Counted from the first letter of the stretch, positions 7,050 through 16,340 are shown. The stretch: 30,267 bases of DNA from a bacterium (GCA_029990205.1 JAPEKQ010000023.1:1-30267); one strand, 5' to 3'. Translations and numbers: made by a program. Notes: generated by a model from the sequence alone, not told the origin.

Positions 7050-10000
7050 CTATGTGCCGAAGAGCATCCGGTCGGGCACGCCGACGTGAAGGCGCACGAC
7101 TCGTCCCGAGCGGTCGAAGATCGCCCGGCTCGTCTCCTCGTCGAGGCGGTCGCCGCGGTACCCCTGCGTCCCGCCATCGCTGAAGATCACGCGAATCCAG
7201 CCGTCGCCGTCCGCTCTCTCGTAGACAACGGGCACCTGACAGTACGTGAACGCCAGGGAATCCGCCTTGAGCTCCACGGCGCGCTCCTGCCCGTGCACGT
7301 CGAGGAACGGAAAGTCGTCCGGCTCCGTGAGGAACTCGCTCGGCCTCAGCAGCACCGGTCGGAAGCGGATCATGCCCTCCTCCACTTCGATACCCAGCTC
7401 GCCGAAGCGCGTGAGGATCTCCTCCTTGACCTGTCCCGTCATCCCCGGCTGCTTCGCCCCGCCGTGGCGCGGCGTGTGCGAATACGGGTCCGTCGGGAAG
7501 GCGCCGTACTCACCCGGCGTCTTCTCGAAGCCGAACCCGGAGCGGATGCGGTAGTACAGCTCGGCGAGCCTCGCGCGCGTCTCAGCGGAGCTTCCGTCAT
7601 CCTGAGCGCGAACCGCGACCTCCTGCACCGCCAGCAGCAGCTTCGCCACCATGTGCCAGTAGACGCAGCCGATGCCCTCGTAGCTGTACATCGTCCCCGA
7701 CCGTCCGGTGTACGAACGATGGTTGAAGACAGCCTCGAACAGCTCCATCACGGCCGCGCGGTCGCGCGCCACGCGCTTCGACCACTCCGGCGATGCCGAG
7801 AGGCGGTCGAGCTCTGCCTCGAGATCGTCTCCGTTCCGCAGGTCGGGATGGAAGCGGCAGACGCCGGAGGCGTCCACACCGACGATGGTGGTATCACGCG
7901 CGTCGAGCATGTCCTTCAGGATCGGCACCAATGCGACGCGTTCCGGCGGCACCGCGTTCTTCTCGAGGAAGCCCGGCAGCGTCCGGTCGGGATACAGCAG
8001 GAAGCTGCGCTGGTCCTCACGGTAGAGCGAGCTTGTGAAGAGCCGCTCGAGCAGGCGAACCGTCTCCGCTCCGTCAAGAAGCCCAGAGCTGATCACGGCC
8101 ACCTGACCCTCGAGCATGACGTGGAGCGGCTCGAGCGCCGCCTCGCCGCCCTTCGTCCGCGTGTCGAGAAGCGCATACGAATGATAGAGCGAGTCCTCGC
8201 GCCGGTTCGCGCGGATCCCGTGTTCGAGGAATCCTCGCGTCACACGGCAGAGCTCCAGAACCTCAGAGATCGACAGCGTCACCTTCCCGGTGAACCCATC
8301 CGCATAGACGGTCTCCCGGTACGCCGAGAACGCCTCGCCGAGATCATCGAGGAGCTGTCTCCTGGCGCGGTTCGACACGGACGCGCTCTCCAGAAGCGGA
8401 GAGGTCGACCTGAGAATCGTGTGGATCCGCCGGAACCAGTCAACGACCTCCTCTGCGACAGGCGCCGACTCGTCGATTGCGCCGGCAAGAAGATCCTCGA
8501 TGAACGCCACGTAGCGGCACAGGTAGTAGAGCGTGACGACCGATACGCCGTCGCCGACCAGAGCGTTGTTCGCGTCGTTCCACTCGGGACGCTGCGTGTT
8601 CATCCAGACGCCGCCGTCCGGGACGAGATTGGACAGCTTGGAGAGAAGCGGCACCAGGAGCTTCTCCAGGAGACTCGCGTGATAGATCCCGCCGTCCCGC
8701 GCCGTCACAAGGCGGCCGTCCGTTCCAACAGCTTCGACACGCTCCCGGATTCGCTTCTCGTGCGCGGTGTCGTACACGATCGTCGAACTCGGATCCCTCA
8801 GGATGTCCTCGTACGGTCTGATCCGATACGGCACGTCCGCGTAACTGAAGATCTCGCGGTCGAGCATGCCCTCGAGCGCCCCGGGGGCGTGCGCCTGCAG
8901 CGCCTCGAGAAGCTTGAGGAAGTAGATGATCTGGTGGTCGCCCCAGTAGCCGATGTGACTCCACGGGTCGTCGGGATCCGGGGTCTCCCAATCGATCCCT
9001 TCCCGCGTCAGGCGGTACGGGTTGAATCCGTCGACCGTCGACGCGTTGGCGAACTTCGCCGTGATACCCGGGAGGAACCGCGGGAATGACGTACAGAGCG
9101 CCTCCCAGTTCTGGAAGATGTCGCGCCAGTTCCCCTCGTAGCGGAGCGCCCTCGACCCGTCACCGTTTCTCACGTGTACGGAGAAGCGGTTCCAGGGCCG
9201 GCTCGGGTCGCCGTGGCGTCTGCCGAAGTAGATGGGCAGGTACTCGTAGCAGAGCCGCTCGAGATCGGCGTCGCGCGAGTCGCGTGCCAGAGCGAGCAGC
9301 TCCGTCGTCGTGATCTCGTCCGGCAGCGAGGTCAGGAGACTCTCCCGCCGGGCCGCGACGGAGCGGTTCCGCGCATCAATGAAATCGATCAGGTCGCCGG
9401 TCGGGATGTCGTAGCCGTCCACCGGGACGCCACCGCGCATATTGTTGAAGAGGACGTTGGCGAAGTGATGCGCCCCCACGACACTGTCGGCGGTCAGCTG
9501 GAGGCCGTCGGAGCTCGCGACGTTCCGGATCAGACTCTGTTCGGCCTCGTCGAGCGCGTCCTCTATGCGCCTCGAGAGTCCGGCGACCTCGAGGAGCCGC
9601 TTGCGGTCTGCGGCCAGCTGCAGATGGTCCCGTCCGGCGTCGGCGACGAGGTGCCACCGCGCGGCCCGGTCCGGCTCCAGCGAGAACGATGTCGAGATGA
9701 GGTAGCTCCCGCGGCGTCCGTTCAGTGCGCCCGTCACCTCCGGGACCTCACCGCGTCGGAACGACGCGACCGCGTCACTCGAGAGGTGCACGTCGAACTC
9801 GTCGAGCCCGGCGCACCACACGGTGTTCGCGCGCAGCATCTCGATGGCCTCCGGTCGATCGCTGATCCCGGAGGTCAGTGAGTAGATACCCAGCCCGGTC
9901 TCCGGGTCGATCTCGGACTTCCGGTAGGCGTCGGCCAGATTGCTGGCGTCGCGGCAGAGCGACTGCGGGACGCCGTGCGGCAGCACATTCCGGAGACCGT

Positions 10001-10589
10001 CGAGCACGTCGACGGCCACGCCCTGACCGCCGAGATTCTCCAGAGTCGCCGTCCGCACCCATCCCAGCTCATCGCTCCCGGCCCACCGGTAGCGGAACGC
10101 CAGACCCAGATCGTGGTTGATGCTCTCGAAGATCAACCGGGCGCCGGACACGCTCTTGTAGAGGTTCCGCTCGTCCGACGAGAGGCTGTCCGCATCGTAC
10201 GGGAACGGCTGCCACAGCACGGACGTGCCGTCGTCCTTCCGCACCCGGATCAGCGTGATGGGGCCCGTGTGATGGTGAGCGTCGTGAAGCCTGTCCACCG
10301 TCTCGTACGCGAAGATGCTCCCGTCCACATCCACGCGACCGGCCGTGAGGCCGCCGCCGGACGTGACGAACATCCAGAGATCACTGTCGCTGGCCAGGGT
10401 CATCAGGAAGGGCGGCATCTCATCGTACGCGGTGATGCGGTAGTACATCTCGCCGTCGAGAGGCACGAATCCGCCGGTCGGCCCGTCGGCACCGGGGCCG
10501 CCGGGAACATCCCGGCGCGTGGTCTTGGCCGATTCGGAGGTGGACGTCGCAGATGCGAGTGCATCAACGCGCGACGGGGTGATCTTCAT
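7050..10589 (-). CDS. GH94-like glycan phosphorylase, probably GH149/GH161-type beta-1,3-oligoglucan phosphorylase
   Basis: The product has 1179 residues and no signal peptide, so it is cytosolic. The ATG at 10589 follows GGGAGAAG. Clan GH-Q (GH94-like) landmarks are visible: YEGNWRDIFQNWEAL with D490, matching the substrate-contacting WRD motif of GH94, and PEWNDANNALVG with D672, matching the catalytic WND aspartate. The sequence SHIGYWGDHQIIYFLKLLE and the length (cellobiose phosphorylases are near 800 residues) fit the long beta-1,3-oligoglucan phosphorylase families GH149 or GH161 better than GH94. The expected reaction is phosphorolysis of laminari-oligosaccharides to glucose-1-phosphate. 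The promoter at 10678-10706 carries the regulon operator. The gene is divergent from the ABC ATPase gene and convergent with the GH16-like gene. The family is confident; the exact CAZy number is not. Confidence 0.85.
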   Translation of the reverse strand: MKITPSRVDALASATSTSESAKTTRRDVPGGPGADGPTGGFVPLDGEMYYRITAYDEMPPFLMTLASDSDLWMFVTSGGGLTAGRVDVDGSIFAYETVDRLHDAHHHTGPITLIRVRKDDGTSVLWQPFPYDADSLSSDERNLYKSVSGARLIFESINHDLGLAFRYRWAGSDELGWVRTATLENLGGQGVAVDVLDGLRNVLPHGVPQSLCRDASNLADAYRKSEIDPETGLGIYSLTSGISDRPEAIEMLRANTVWCAGLDEFDVHLSSDAVASFRRGEVPEVTGALNGRRGSYLISTSFSLEPDRAARWHLVADAGRDHLQLAADRKRLLEVAGLSRRIEDALDEAEQSLIRNVASSDGLQLTADSVVGAHHFANVLFNNMRGGVPVDGYDIPTGDLIDFIDARNRSVAARRESLLTSLPDEITTTELLALARDSRDADLERLCYEYLPIYFGRRHGDPSRPWNRFSVHVRNGDGSRALRYEGNWRDIFQNWEALCTSFPRFLPGITAKFANASTVDGFNPYRLTREGIDWETPDPDDPWSHIGYWGDHQIIYFLKLLEALQAHAPGALEGMLDREIFSYADVPYRIRPYEDILRDPSSTIVYDTAHEKRIRERVEAVGTDGRLVTARDGGIYHASLLEKLLVPLLSKLSNLVPDGGVWMNTQRPEWNDANNALVGDGVSVVTLYYLCRYVAFIEDLLAGAIDESAPVAEEVVDWFRRIHTILRSTSPLLESASVSNRARRQLLDDLGEAFSAYRETVYADGFTGKVTLSISEVLELCRVTRGFLEHGIRANRREDSLYHSYALLDTRTKGGEAALEPLHVMLEGQVAVISSGLLDGAETVRLLERLFTSSLYREDQRSFLLYPDRTLPGFLEKNAVPPERVALVPILKDMLDARDTTIVGVDASGVCRFHPDLRNGDDLEAELDRLSASPEWSKRVARDRAAVMELFEAVFNHRSYTGRSGTMYSYEGIGCVYWHMVAKLLLAVQEVAVRAQDDGSSAETRARLAELYYRIRSGFGFEKTPGEYGAFPTDPYSHTPRHGGAKQPGMTGQVKEEILTRFGELGIEVEEGMIRFRPVLLRPSEFLTEPDDFPFLDVHGQERAVELKADSLAFTYCQVPVVYERADGDGWIRVIFSDGGTQGYRGDRLDEETSRAIFDRSGRVVRLHVGVPDRMLFGT

Positions 10590-10659
10590 CCAGCTTCTCC
10601 CGCTCCATGGTCTTGTCTACGTCGCTGCCTGTGCTATGATGCGGGGCCTCGAAATGCCC

Positions 10660-10687
10660 TTGACATTCACATGGAGTATTATACACT
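10660..10687 (+). promoter_or_regulatory. Possible divergent promoter of the ATPase/GH1/barrel operon
   Basis: A consensus -35 TTGACA (10660-10665) is followed 16 nt later by TACACT (10682-10687, 4 of 6 matches), placing a start near 10694, inside the operator. If real, one operator would control both divergent units. It overlaps the leftward -10, so the two promoters could not fire at once. Confidence 0.45.
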
Positions 10688-10706
10688 ATGTTCGGAGACC
10701 GAACAA
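10678..10706 (-). promoter_or_regulatory. Phosphorylase promoter with perfect operator
   Basis: On the minus strand: -35 TTGTTC, 17 nt, perfect -10 TATAAT (10678-10683). The operator TGTTCGG-N3-CCGAACA (10689-10705) is a perfect inverted repeat within and next to the -35/spacer. A T5 run at 10712-10716 (A tract on the minus strand) lies upstream of the -35, like an UP element. Confidence 0.8.
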
Positions 10707-10734
10707 AGCTCTTTTTCGCTTCCGGGAGGATTTC

Positions 10735-11721
10735 TTGACCGCTCCCCCAGAGTCCGCAGACAGGCCCATCCTTGAGGTCACGGGCCTCTCGAAGACCTTT
10801 GTTTCCCGTGGCCTGCTCGCGACGTCGCGGCCCGTGAAGGCCGTGGCCGACGTCTCCTTCACCGTCAACCGCGGTGAGGCGGTCGCACTCGTCGGGGAGT
10901 CCGGAAGCGGCAAGAGCACGATCGCCAAGCTCCTCCTCCGCCTGGAGCGGCCCGACGAGGGACGTATCGTTCTCGACGGTGACGACGTGCTCCAGAGCGA
11001 GCCGCGCCGCGCGACCCTCGCCTACCGGCGACGTGTCCAGATGGTCTTTCAGGACCCGTTCGGCTCTCTCAACAGGACGCACGACATCGCGCACCACCTC
11101 GAGCGCCCTCTCCTGCGCCATCACCGGGCGACGAAGCACGACGTGCGCGCGAAGGCCATCGACCTGCTTCACGACGTCGGTCTCGAACCGGCCGAGGAGT
11201 TCATCACTCGCCGGCCGTACGAGCTCTCAGGCGGACAGCGTCAGCGCGTCGCCATCGCCAGGTCGCTCGCGGTCGACCCCGACCTCCTCATTGCGGACGA
11301 GCCGACATCCATGCTCGACGTCTCCATCCGCATGGACATCCTGACACTCCTCACGAAGCTCAAGACCGAACGCCGGCTTGCGATGATCATGATCACGCAC
11401 GACCTTGCTTCGGCGCGCTACCTGGCCGACCGCGTGCTTGTTCTCTTCCGCGGTCGCATCGTGGAGGACGGCCCCGCGGACGACGTCGTCACGGCGCCCG
11501 CTCATCCGTACACGAAGGCGCTTCTGGCCTCGATCGCGGACTCCGGCGAGCTGGGGCCCGCGACGGCCGGCGTCGACCCGGAGGATATCCCGACGGAGGG
11601 ATGCCCCTTCGCGCACCGCTGTCCGGACCTCCTGGACGTCTGCGCAACGACGGAGCCCGCCGGACGCACGTATGACGGCCGGCTCGTACGCTGTCACCTC
11701 TACCCCGAGAACAAGGACTGA
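10735..11721 (+). CDS. Opp/Dpp-type ABC importer ATP-binding protein (OppF-like)
   Basis: The product has 328 residues starting at TTG 10735. That start is chosen because GGGAGGA lies 4-5 nt upstream, and the in-frame upstream codons precede or overlap the promoter/operator. Walker A GESGSGKS spans 54-61; the signature LSGGQRQRV and Walker B DLLIADEPTSMLD follow; the Cys-containing tail GCPFAHRCPDLLDVC is typical of oligopeptide-family ATPases, which also serve oligosaccharide importers. The gene is separated from its likely partners (SBP, two permeases and the OppD-like ATPase at 16341-21099), which lie on the opposite, convergent operon. Only 3 nt separate its stop from the GH1 gene, so the two are cotranscribed. 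It is expected to energise uptake of beta-glucan oligosaccharides. Confidence 0.9.
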   Translation: MTAPPESADRPILEVTGLSKTFVSRGLLATSRPVKAVADVSFTVNRGEAVALVGESGSGKSTIAKLLLRLERPDEGRIVLDGDDVLQSEPRRATLAYRRRVQMVFQDPFGSLNRTHDIAHHLERPLLRHHRATKHDVRAKAIDLLHDVGLEPAEEFITRRPYELSGGQRQRVAIARSLAVDPDLLIADEPTSMLDVSIRMDILTLLTKLKTERRLAMIMITHDLASARYLADRVLVLFRGRIVEDGPADDVVTAPAHPYTKALLASIADSGELGPATAGVDPEDIPTEGCPFAHRCPDLLDVCATTEPAGRTYDGRLVRCHLYPENKD

Positions 11722-11724
11722 TCC

Positions 11725-13092
11725 ATGGCCGTGCATCGCTTTCCTGAAGGATTCCTCTGGGGCGTCGCCACGTCCGCGCAGCAGATCGAGGGCGCCTGTG
11801 ACGAGGGCGGCCGCGGCGAGTCGCTCTGGGACCGCTACGCGAAGACCCCGGGCAACATCGCCGACGGGTCCAACCCCTTCACCGCCTGCGACCACTACCA
11901 TCGCTGGCGCGAGGACATCGAGCTGATGAAGTGGCTCGGCGTCAATGCCTACCGTCTCTCGATCGCGTGGCCGCGCATCCTGCCGAACGGCAGCGGCGCG
12001 CCCAACGAAGCCGGTCTGGACTTCTACGAACAGCTGGTCGACGAGCTTCTCGCGGCGGGAATCAAGCCGTTCGTCACCCTGAACCACTGGGACATTCCCC
12101 AGGCTCTCGTGGACGCCGGCGGATGGCCCGAGCGGGACACCGTGGAGGCGTTCGTCGAGTACACCGACGCCGTGACGCGGCGCCTCGGTGACCGCGTCCG
12201 CGCGTGGGCCACGCACAACGAGCCGTGGTGCATTGCGGTTCAGGGGTACGAGGAGGCGGGACACGCTCCCGGCCGGAAGAATCCGATGGAGGCGCTGCGG
12301 ACGGCGCACCATCTCCTCCTCTCCCACGGCCGGGCGACCTCGGTGATCCGCGCGAACGCGCCGAGGTCCGAGGTCGGGATCGTGCTCAATCTCGCCCCCG
12401 GCTGGCCGGCGAGCGACAGCCCCGGCGACGCCGATGCCGTGCGAATCCACAACGGTCTGTTCAACCGCTGGTATCTCGATCCGCTCCTCCGCGGAACCTA
12501 CCCGGCGGACGCCATCGCCGACCGCGTGTGCTTCGGCCAGCTCCCGAGCCCCGAGCTCCCGTTCGTCGAGAACGGCGACATGGAGACCATCAACGCGCCG
12601 CTCGACTATCTCGGCGTCAACTACTACGGGCGGAGCGTCGTGAAGGCGGGGTCCGACGGACGCCCCGCCGGCGTGTGCCCGGTGCCGCCCGAGGAACTGA
12701 CCGAGATGGGCTGGGAGGTCTTCCCCGAGGGGCTGACTCGCCTGCTCTCCGAGCTCGTGCAGGACTACGACATTCCCGCCATCTACATCACCGAGAGCGG
12801 CGCCGCGTTCTCCGACACCGTGGACGACGACGGGCGCATCCGCGACCCGCTCCGCACCGCGTTCCTCCGCGATCACATCGCGGCCGCCTCGGACGCGATC
12901 AAGGCGGGCGTGCCGCTCCGCGGCTACTTCGCCTGGACGCTGATGGACAACTTCGAATGGCAGCACGGATACAAGATGCGATTCGGCCTGTTCCGGGTCG
13001 ACTACGACAGTCTGAAGCGAACACCGAAAGAGAGCGCGCACTGGTACCGAGGCGTCACCGCCGCGAACGCCGTGGAGGATGAGCGCCGATAG
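11725..13092 (+). CDS. GH1 beta-glucosidase
   Basis: The product has 455 residues, the usual length for bacterial GH1, with no signal peptide (cytosolic). The N-terminus FPEGFLWGVATSAQQIEG is the family signature. The acid/base is E166 in THNEP, and the nucleophile is E357 in YITESG. The usual nucleophile motif is TENG, so N is replaced by S one residue after the catalytic Glu, a tolerated but less common variant. The C-terminal GYFAWTLMDNFEWQHGYKMRFGLFRVD motif binds glucose at subsite -1. It is expected to release glucose from beta-linked gluco-oligosaccharides delivered by the ABC importer. It is tightly coupled behind the ATPase gene (3 nt) and 14 nt before the barrel fusion gene. Confidence 0.96.
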   Translation: MAVHRFPEGFLWGVATSAQQIEGACDEGGRGESLWDRYAKTPGNIADGSNPFTACDHYHRWREDIELMKWLGVNAYRLSIAWPRILPNGSGAPNEAGLDFYEQLVDELLAAGIKPFVTLNHWDIPQALVDAGGWPERDTVEAFVEYTDAVTRRLGDRVRAWATHNEPWCIAVQGYEEAGHAPGRKNPMEALRTAHHLLLSHGRATSVIRANAPRSEVGIVLNLAPGWPASDSPGDADAVRIHNGLFNRWYLDPLLRGTYPADAIADRVCFGQLPSPELPFVENGDMETINAPLDYLGVNYYGRSVVKAGSDGRPAGVCPVPPEELTEMGWEVFPEGLTRLLSELVQDYDIPAIYITESGAAFSDTVDDDGRIRDPLRTAFLRDHIAAASDAIKAGVPLRGYFAWTLMDNFEWQHGYKMRFGLFRVDYDSLKRTPKESAHWYRGVTAANAVEDERR

Positions 13093-13106
13093 CCTGGGAG
13101 GATCGA

Positions 13107-16100
13107 GTGAGACCAGCAAAAGGGATTGACCATCGCCGCATACTTCGCACGCTCGCCGGCGTGTTCGTCGTGCTCGCCGCGCTCGCGGTCCTGAGCGCAC
13201 CGGCGCTTGCGGCGCGCGTGATGGACGTCCGGATCGTCTCGGACGACGGCGGCCAGAAGCTCCAGTTGGGCGGCGAGGACTACATGGTCTTCGGCATGAA
13301 CTGGGGCTACATGCCGATCGGCGAGAACTACATGTACAACCTGTGGGAGAAGCCGGAGCCGTTCATCAAGTCGGTTCTCGACCGCGAGATGGCGCTGCTG
13401 GCGGACATGGGCGTCAACTCGATCCGCCAGTACGCCGGCATCCCGCCCGAGTGGGTCGAGTACATCTACGTCAACTACGGCATCACCACCATCATCAACC
13501 ACACGATGGCGCGCTACGGCTTCTCGATCGACGGCACCTGGGTTCCCGTGGTCGACTACTCCGACCCGCGGCTCCGGCAGCTTGTGACCGACGAGATCGT
13601 GCACTGGGCTGAGGTCTATCGCGACACGCCGGGCATCCTGCTGTGGCTGCTGGGCAACGAGAACAACTACGGCCTCCACTGGAGCTCGTTCGAGATCGAG
13701 GCGCTGCCCGAAGACGAGCGGGCGTACGCGCGCGCGAAGCACCTCTACACGATGTACGAGGAGGTGATGCAGGAGATCAAGCGCGTCGACCCGGGCCGCC
13801 TCGTCTCCATCTGCAACGGTGATCTGCAGTACATCGACCTCATCGCCGAGGAGTGCCCGACCATGGACGTTCTCGGCACGAACGTCTACCGCGGCATTTC
13901 GGTGCGCGACATGTACGACGAGGTCGACGAGAAGCTCGGCGTTCCGCTCCTCTTCACCGAGTTCGGTTCCGACGCGTACAACGCCCGCGAGATGCGCGAG
14001 GACCAGATCATGCAGGCCCGGTACCTCATCGGGCAGTGGGAAGAGATCTACGAGCAGTCGCACGGCAAGGGCCGCGTCGGCAACGCCGTCGGCGGCATCA
14101 TCTTCCAGTGGAGCGACGGGTGGTGGAAGTTCGGCCAGGAGAGCCGTCTCGACATCCACGACACGAACGCCTCGTGGCCGAACGGCGGCTATGTCGAGGA
14201 CTTCGTCCAGGGCCAGAACAACATGAACGAGGAGTGGTGGGGCATCACGGCGAAGGGTCCGGTCGACCAGAGCGGTCACTTCCTGGTCTACCCCCGCGCC
14301 GCCTACTACGCGCTCCGTCGAGCCTTCGTGCTCGACCCGTACGGTCCGGATACCGACATCGAGACCATCAAGAAGCACTTCGGCGCCATCACACCGGCCG
14401 CGGCGGAGCTCGAGGCGCGCGGCGCCAGCGCTGCGCTCCAGTCGGGAGAGGGCGCTCGAATCCGCGTCGACAGCGTGCGGATGGAGTTCGAGTCGATCAG
14501 CACCGGCGGCGACCACACGACGACGCCGAAGAACCAGGACGCGGCCACCGGCTACCCGAGCTTCCGCGGGTTCGACCACATGGAGTCGATGTTCATCGAC
14601 TTCGTGGCGCAGCCGACCGCAAGCGTCACGGGACGGCTCTCGCTGAGCGTCCTCGGCAACGTGGCCGAGAACCCCATCGACGAGATCTTCTACGAGAACC
14701 GGGGCCGCGAGTGGAGACTCGACACGGACGACGGCACCTTCACGTACGACGCCGCCGACCGGGTCAAGATCTACCAGGCGGCGGTCTCGTGGGACGACCC
14801 GTGGTTCATGCTCGACGGCTTCTACCGCACGGGTCACCTGCACTGGGGCTTCGAGGGTGACTTCTTCGGGCTCTACCGCGACGCCTACTACGGCGAGAAC
14901 ATCGACATCTACAACGGCATGGCGCCGTCAGGATTCGAGATCACCGGCAAGAAGGCTTTCACGGGCCTCAAGGTCGCGTTCGGTCCGGAGCTCTGGTGGG
15001 GCGCCAACCCCGCGCTGTTCGCCAAGTACCAGCGACAGGTCGGTCCGCTCGCAACGACGGTCGTCTTCCACGAGGACATCGCCGAGCAGACGTCCGCGAG
15101 CACGTCCAGCGCGATCCCCGAGCCGAAGACACGCAAGCTCTCGGTGCAGGCGGAGACGAGCCGCGGCAACTGGGGCCTCACGGTCGGCGGCCTCTGGTCG
15201 GGAAGCACGAAGGTCGGCGACACGTTCCAGGCGGTCGAGGAGCTCGACGGCGGAGGCTACGACATTCTGCAGGACGATATCCTCGAGTCGGACGCCTTCG
15301 GATTCAAGGGCAAGCTGACGTGGCAGAAGGGCCGCTGGCACTGGTACGGGCAGGGCGCGCACATGGGTCTCGTGGCCGACGCCGGCCCGGACCCGACGAT
15401 CACCTACACCGGCTGGTATCTCAAGGACTCGGGCTCGGGCAACCAGAACAACTTCCTTTCGGGTCTCGCCGTCAACGTCGGCGACTTCCAGCTCGGCCCG
15501 AACTTCCTCTGGCAGAAGCCGATCGTCGGACCGATCCCGAGCGACGTCCCCTCCCCCGGCCGGCCGCGCAACGTGATCGCCGACCCGTTCGCTGTCCGCG
15601 GGAACCGCGAGACGGTGGGCTACGAGTTCCTGATCACCTACGACCCGCATCCCGCGACATGGATGTGGCAGTGGGACAACGACACTCGCGAGCAGGCGCC
15701 GTTCGCCGCGAGTCTCGGCTTCGTCTACCGTCACCAGCCGACGACGCAGGATGTGAGTGTCTTCATCGCCGAGGACGGCGTGACGCAGTACGCGTTCGGC
15801 GCAGCACCGCCGGCACAGGACCTCTGGGAGGTCCGCGCCCGCATTGTCTCGCGCATGGGTCCAGACTCCCGCCTCGTCTTCAACGCCTACGGCGGAACGG
15901 CCGAGCCGAACGGCTATGACGACACCGAGGAGAACACGACACTCAACCGCAAGATCGAGCGGTTCGGTGCGAGCTGGCGCATCACACACCGCCAGGTCGC
16001 GTTCGGGGGGGGCGTGAAGGTCAACGACTGGGGCCCGTACGACTATCACCAGGACTTCAACCTGACCTACCCGCTCCAGCTCAGCGGAGACATCTCCTAC

Positions 16101-16265
16101 AACCTCGGGTCGCCGGGCTGGTTCTTCGGCACCGCGCAGACGAAGATCGGCACGAGCGTCACGTGGCGCGCGCTCGACGAGAACTCGAACCGCTACGATC
16201 CTGAGGATGACGGTGAGCTGGGCTCCGAGTGGGAGTTCCGGACGTACCTGCACCTGGCCATCTAG
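13107..16265 (+). CDS. Clan GH-A-like glycoside hydrolase fused to a C-terminal outer-membrane beta-barrel-like domain
   Basis: The product has 1052 residues. The GTG start at 13107 is preceded by GGGAGGA. A signal peptide covers residues 1-36 (VFVVLAALAVLSAPALA). Residues about 50-410 look like a GH2-type TIM barrel of clan GH-A: LLWLLGNENNYGL gives acid/base N184-E185, and LLFTEFGSD gives nucleophile E285. Residues about 450-1052 have the look of an outer-membrane beta-barrel: many 10-14-residue alternating strands rich in W and Y with G/D/N turns (AFGFKGKLTWQKGRWHWYGQ, LAVNVGDFQLGPNFLWQKP, RFGASWRITHRQVAFGGGV) and a terminal strand WEFRTYLHLAI. No known single family covers both halves to my knowledge. 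The gene ends the plus-strand operon, behind GH1. A surface-anchored glucanase, possibly also a pore, is inferred. Confidence 0.82.
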   Translation: MRPAKGIDHRRILRTLAGVFVVLAALAVLSAPALAARVMDVRIVSDDGGQKLQLGGEDYMVFGMNWGYMPIGENYMYNLWEKPEPFIKSVLDREMALLADMGVNSIRQYAGIPPEWVEYIYVNYGITTIINHTMARYGFSIDGTWVPVVDYSDPRLRQLVTDEIVHWAEVYRDTPGILLWLLGNENNYGLHWSSFEIEALPEDERAYARAKHLYTMYEEVMQEIKRVDPGRLVSICNGDLQYIDLIAEECPTMDVLGTNVYRGISVRDMYDEVDEKLGVPLLFTEFGSDAYNAREMREDQIMQARYLIGQWEEIYEQSHGKGRVGNAVGGIIFQWSDGWWKFGQESRLDIHDTNASWPNGGYVEDFVQGQNNMNEEWWGITAKGPVDQSGHFLVYPRAAYYALRRAFVLDPYGPDTDIETIKKHFGAITPAAAELEARGASAALQSGEGARIRVDSVRMEFESISTGGDHTTTPKNQDAATGYPSFRGFDHMESMFIDFVAQPTASVTGRLSLSVLGNVAENPIDEIFYENRGREWRLDTDDGTFTYDAADRVKIYQAAVSWDDPWFMLDGFYRTGHLHWGFEGDFFGLYRDAYYGENIDIYNGMAPSGFEITGKKAFTGLKVAFGPELWWGANPALFAKYQRQVGPLATTVVFHEDIAEQTSASTSSAIPEPKTRKLSVQAETSRGNWGLTVGGLWSGSTKVGDTFQAVEELDGGGYDILQDDILESDAFGFKGKLTWQKGRWHWYGQGAHMGLVADAGPDPTITYTGWYLKDSGSGNQNNFLSGLAVNVGDFQLGPNFLWQKPIVGPIPSDVPSPGRPRNVIADPFAVRGNRETVGYEFLITYDPHPATWMWQWDNDTREQAPFAASLGFVYRHQPTTQDVSVFIAEDGVTQYAFGAAPPAQDLWEVRARIVSRMGPDSRLVFNAYGGTAEPNGYDDTEENTTLNRKIERFGASWRITHRQVAFGGGVKVNDWGPYDYHQDFNLTYPLQLSGDISYNLGSPGWFFGTAQTKIGTSVTWRALDENSNRYDPEDDGELGSEWEFRTYLHLAI

Positions 16266-16286
16266 CAGATGCACGGGATGCGCGAT

Positions 16287-16306
16287 GGCCGCCCTGACGG
16301 GCGGCC
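16287..16306. terminator. Hairpin between convergent operons
   Basis: GGCCGCCC (16287-16294) and GGGCGGCC (16299-16306) form a perfect 8-bp stem with a TGAC loop. It sits between the stop of the barrel fusion gene and that of the convergent ATPase gene and could act on both strands. There is no U tract. Confidence 0.55.
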
Positions 16307-16340
16307 GGAGCGAAGCACGATGAGAATCTGAGAGGTGAGG

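Noticed and set aside
7086-9089. Long open frame (about 660 codons) on the plus strand opposite the phosphorylase gene
   Set aside because: It is an antisense shadow of GC-rich coding sequence. The product is Arg/Val/Glu-rich, matches no fold, has no ribosome site and lies wholly inside a well-supported gene.
10519-10734. Upstream in-frame starts for the OppF-like ATPase
   Set aside because: They lie upstream of or inside the promoter/operator at 10678-10706 and add no family-like sequence. TTG 10735 has a good ribosome site.
11227-14843. Long open frames on the minus strand opposite the GH1 and barrel-fusion genes
   Set aside because: Same reason: low-complexity Arg/Asp/Val-rich translations opposite genes with clear catalytic motifs.
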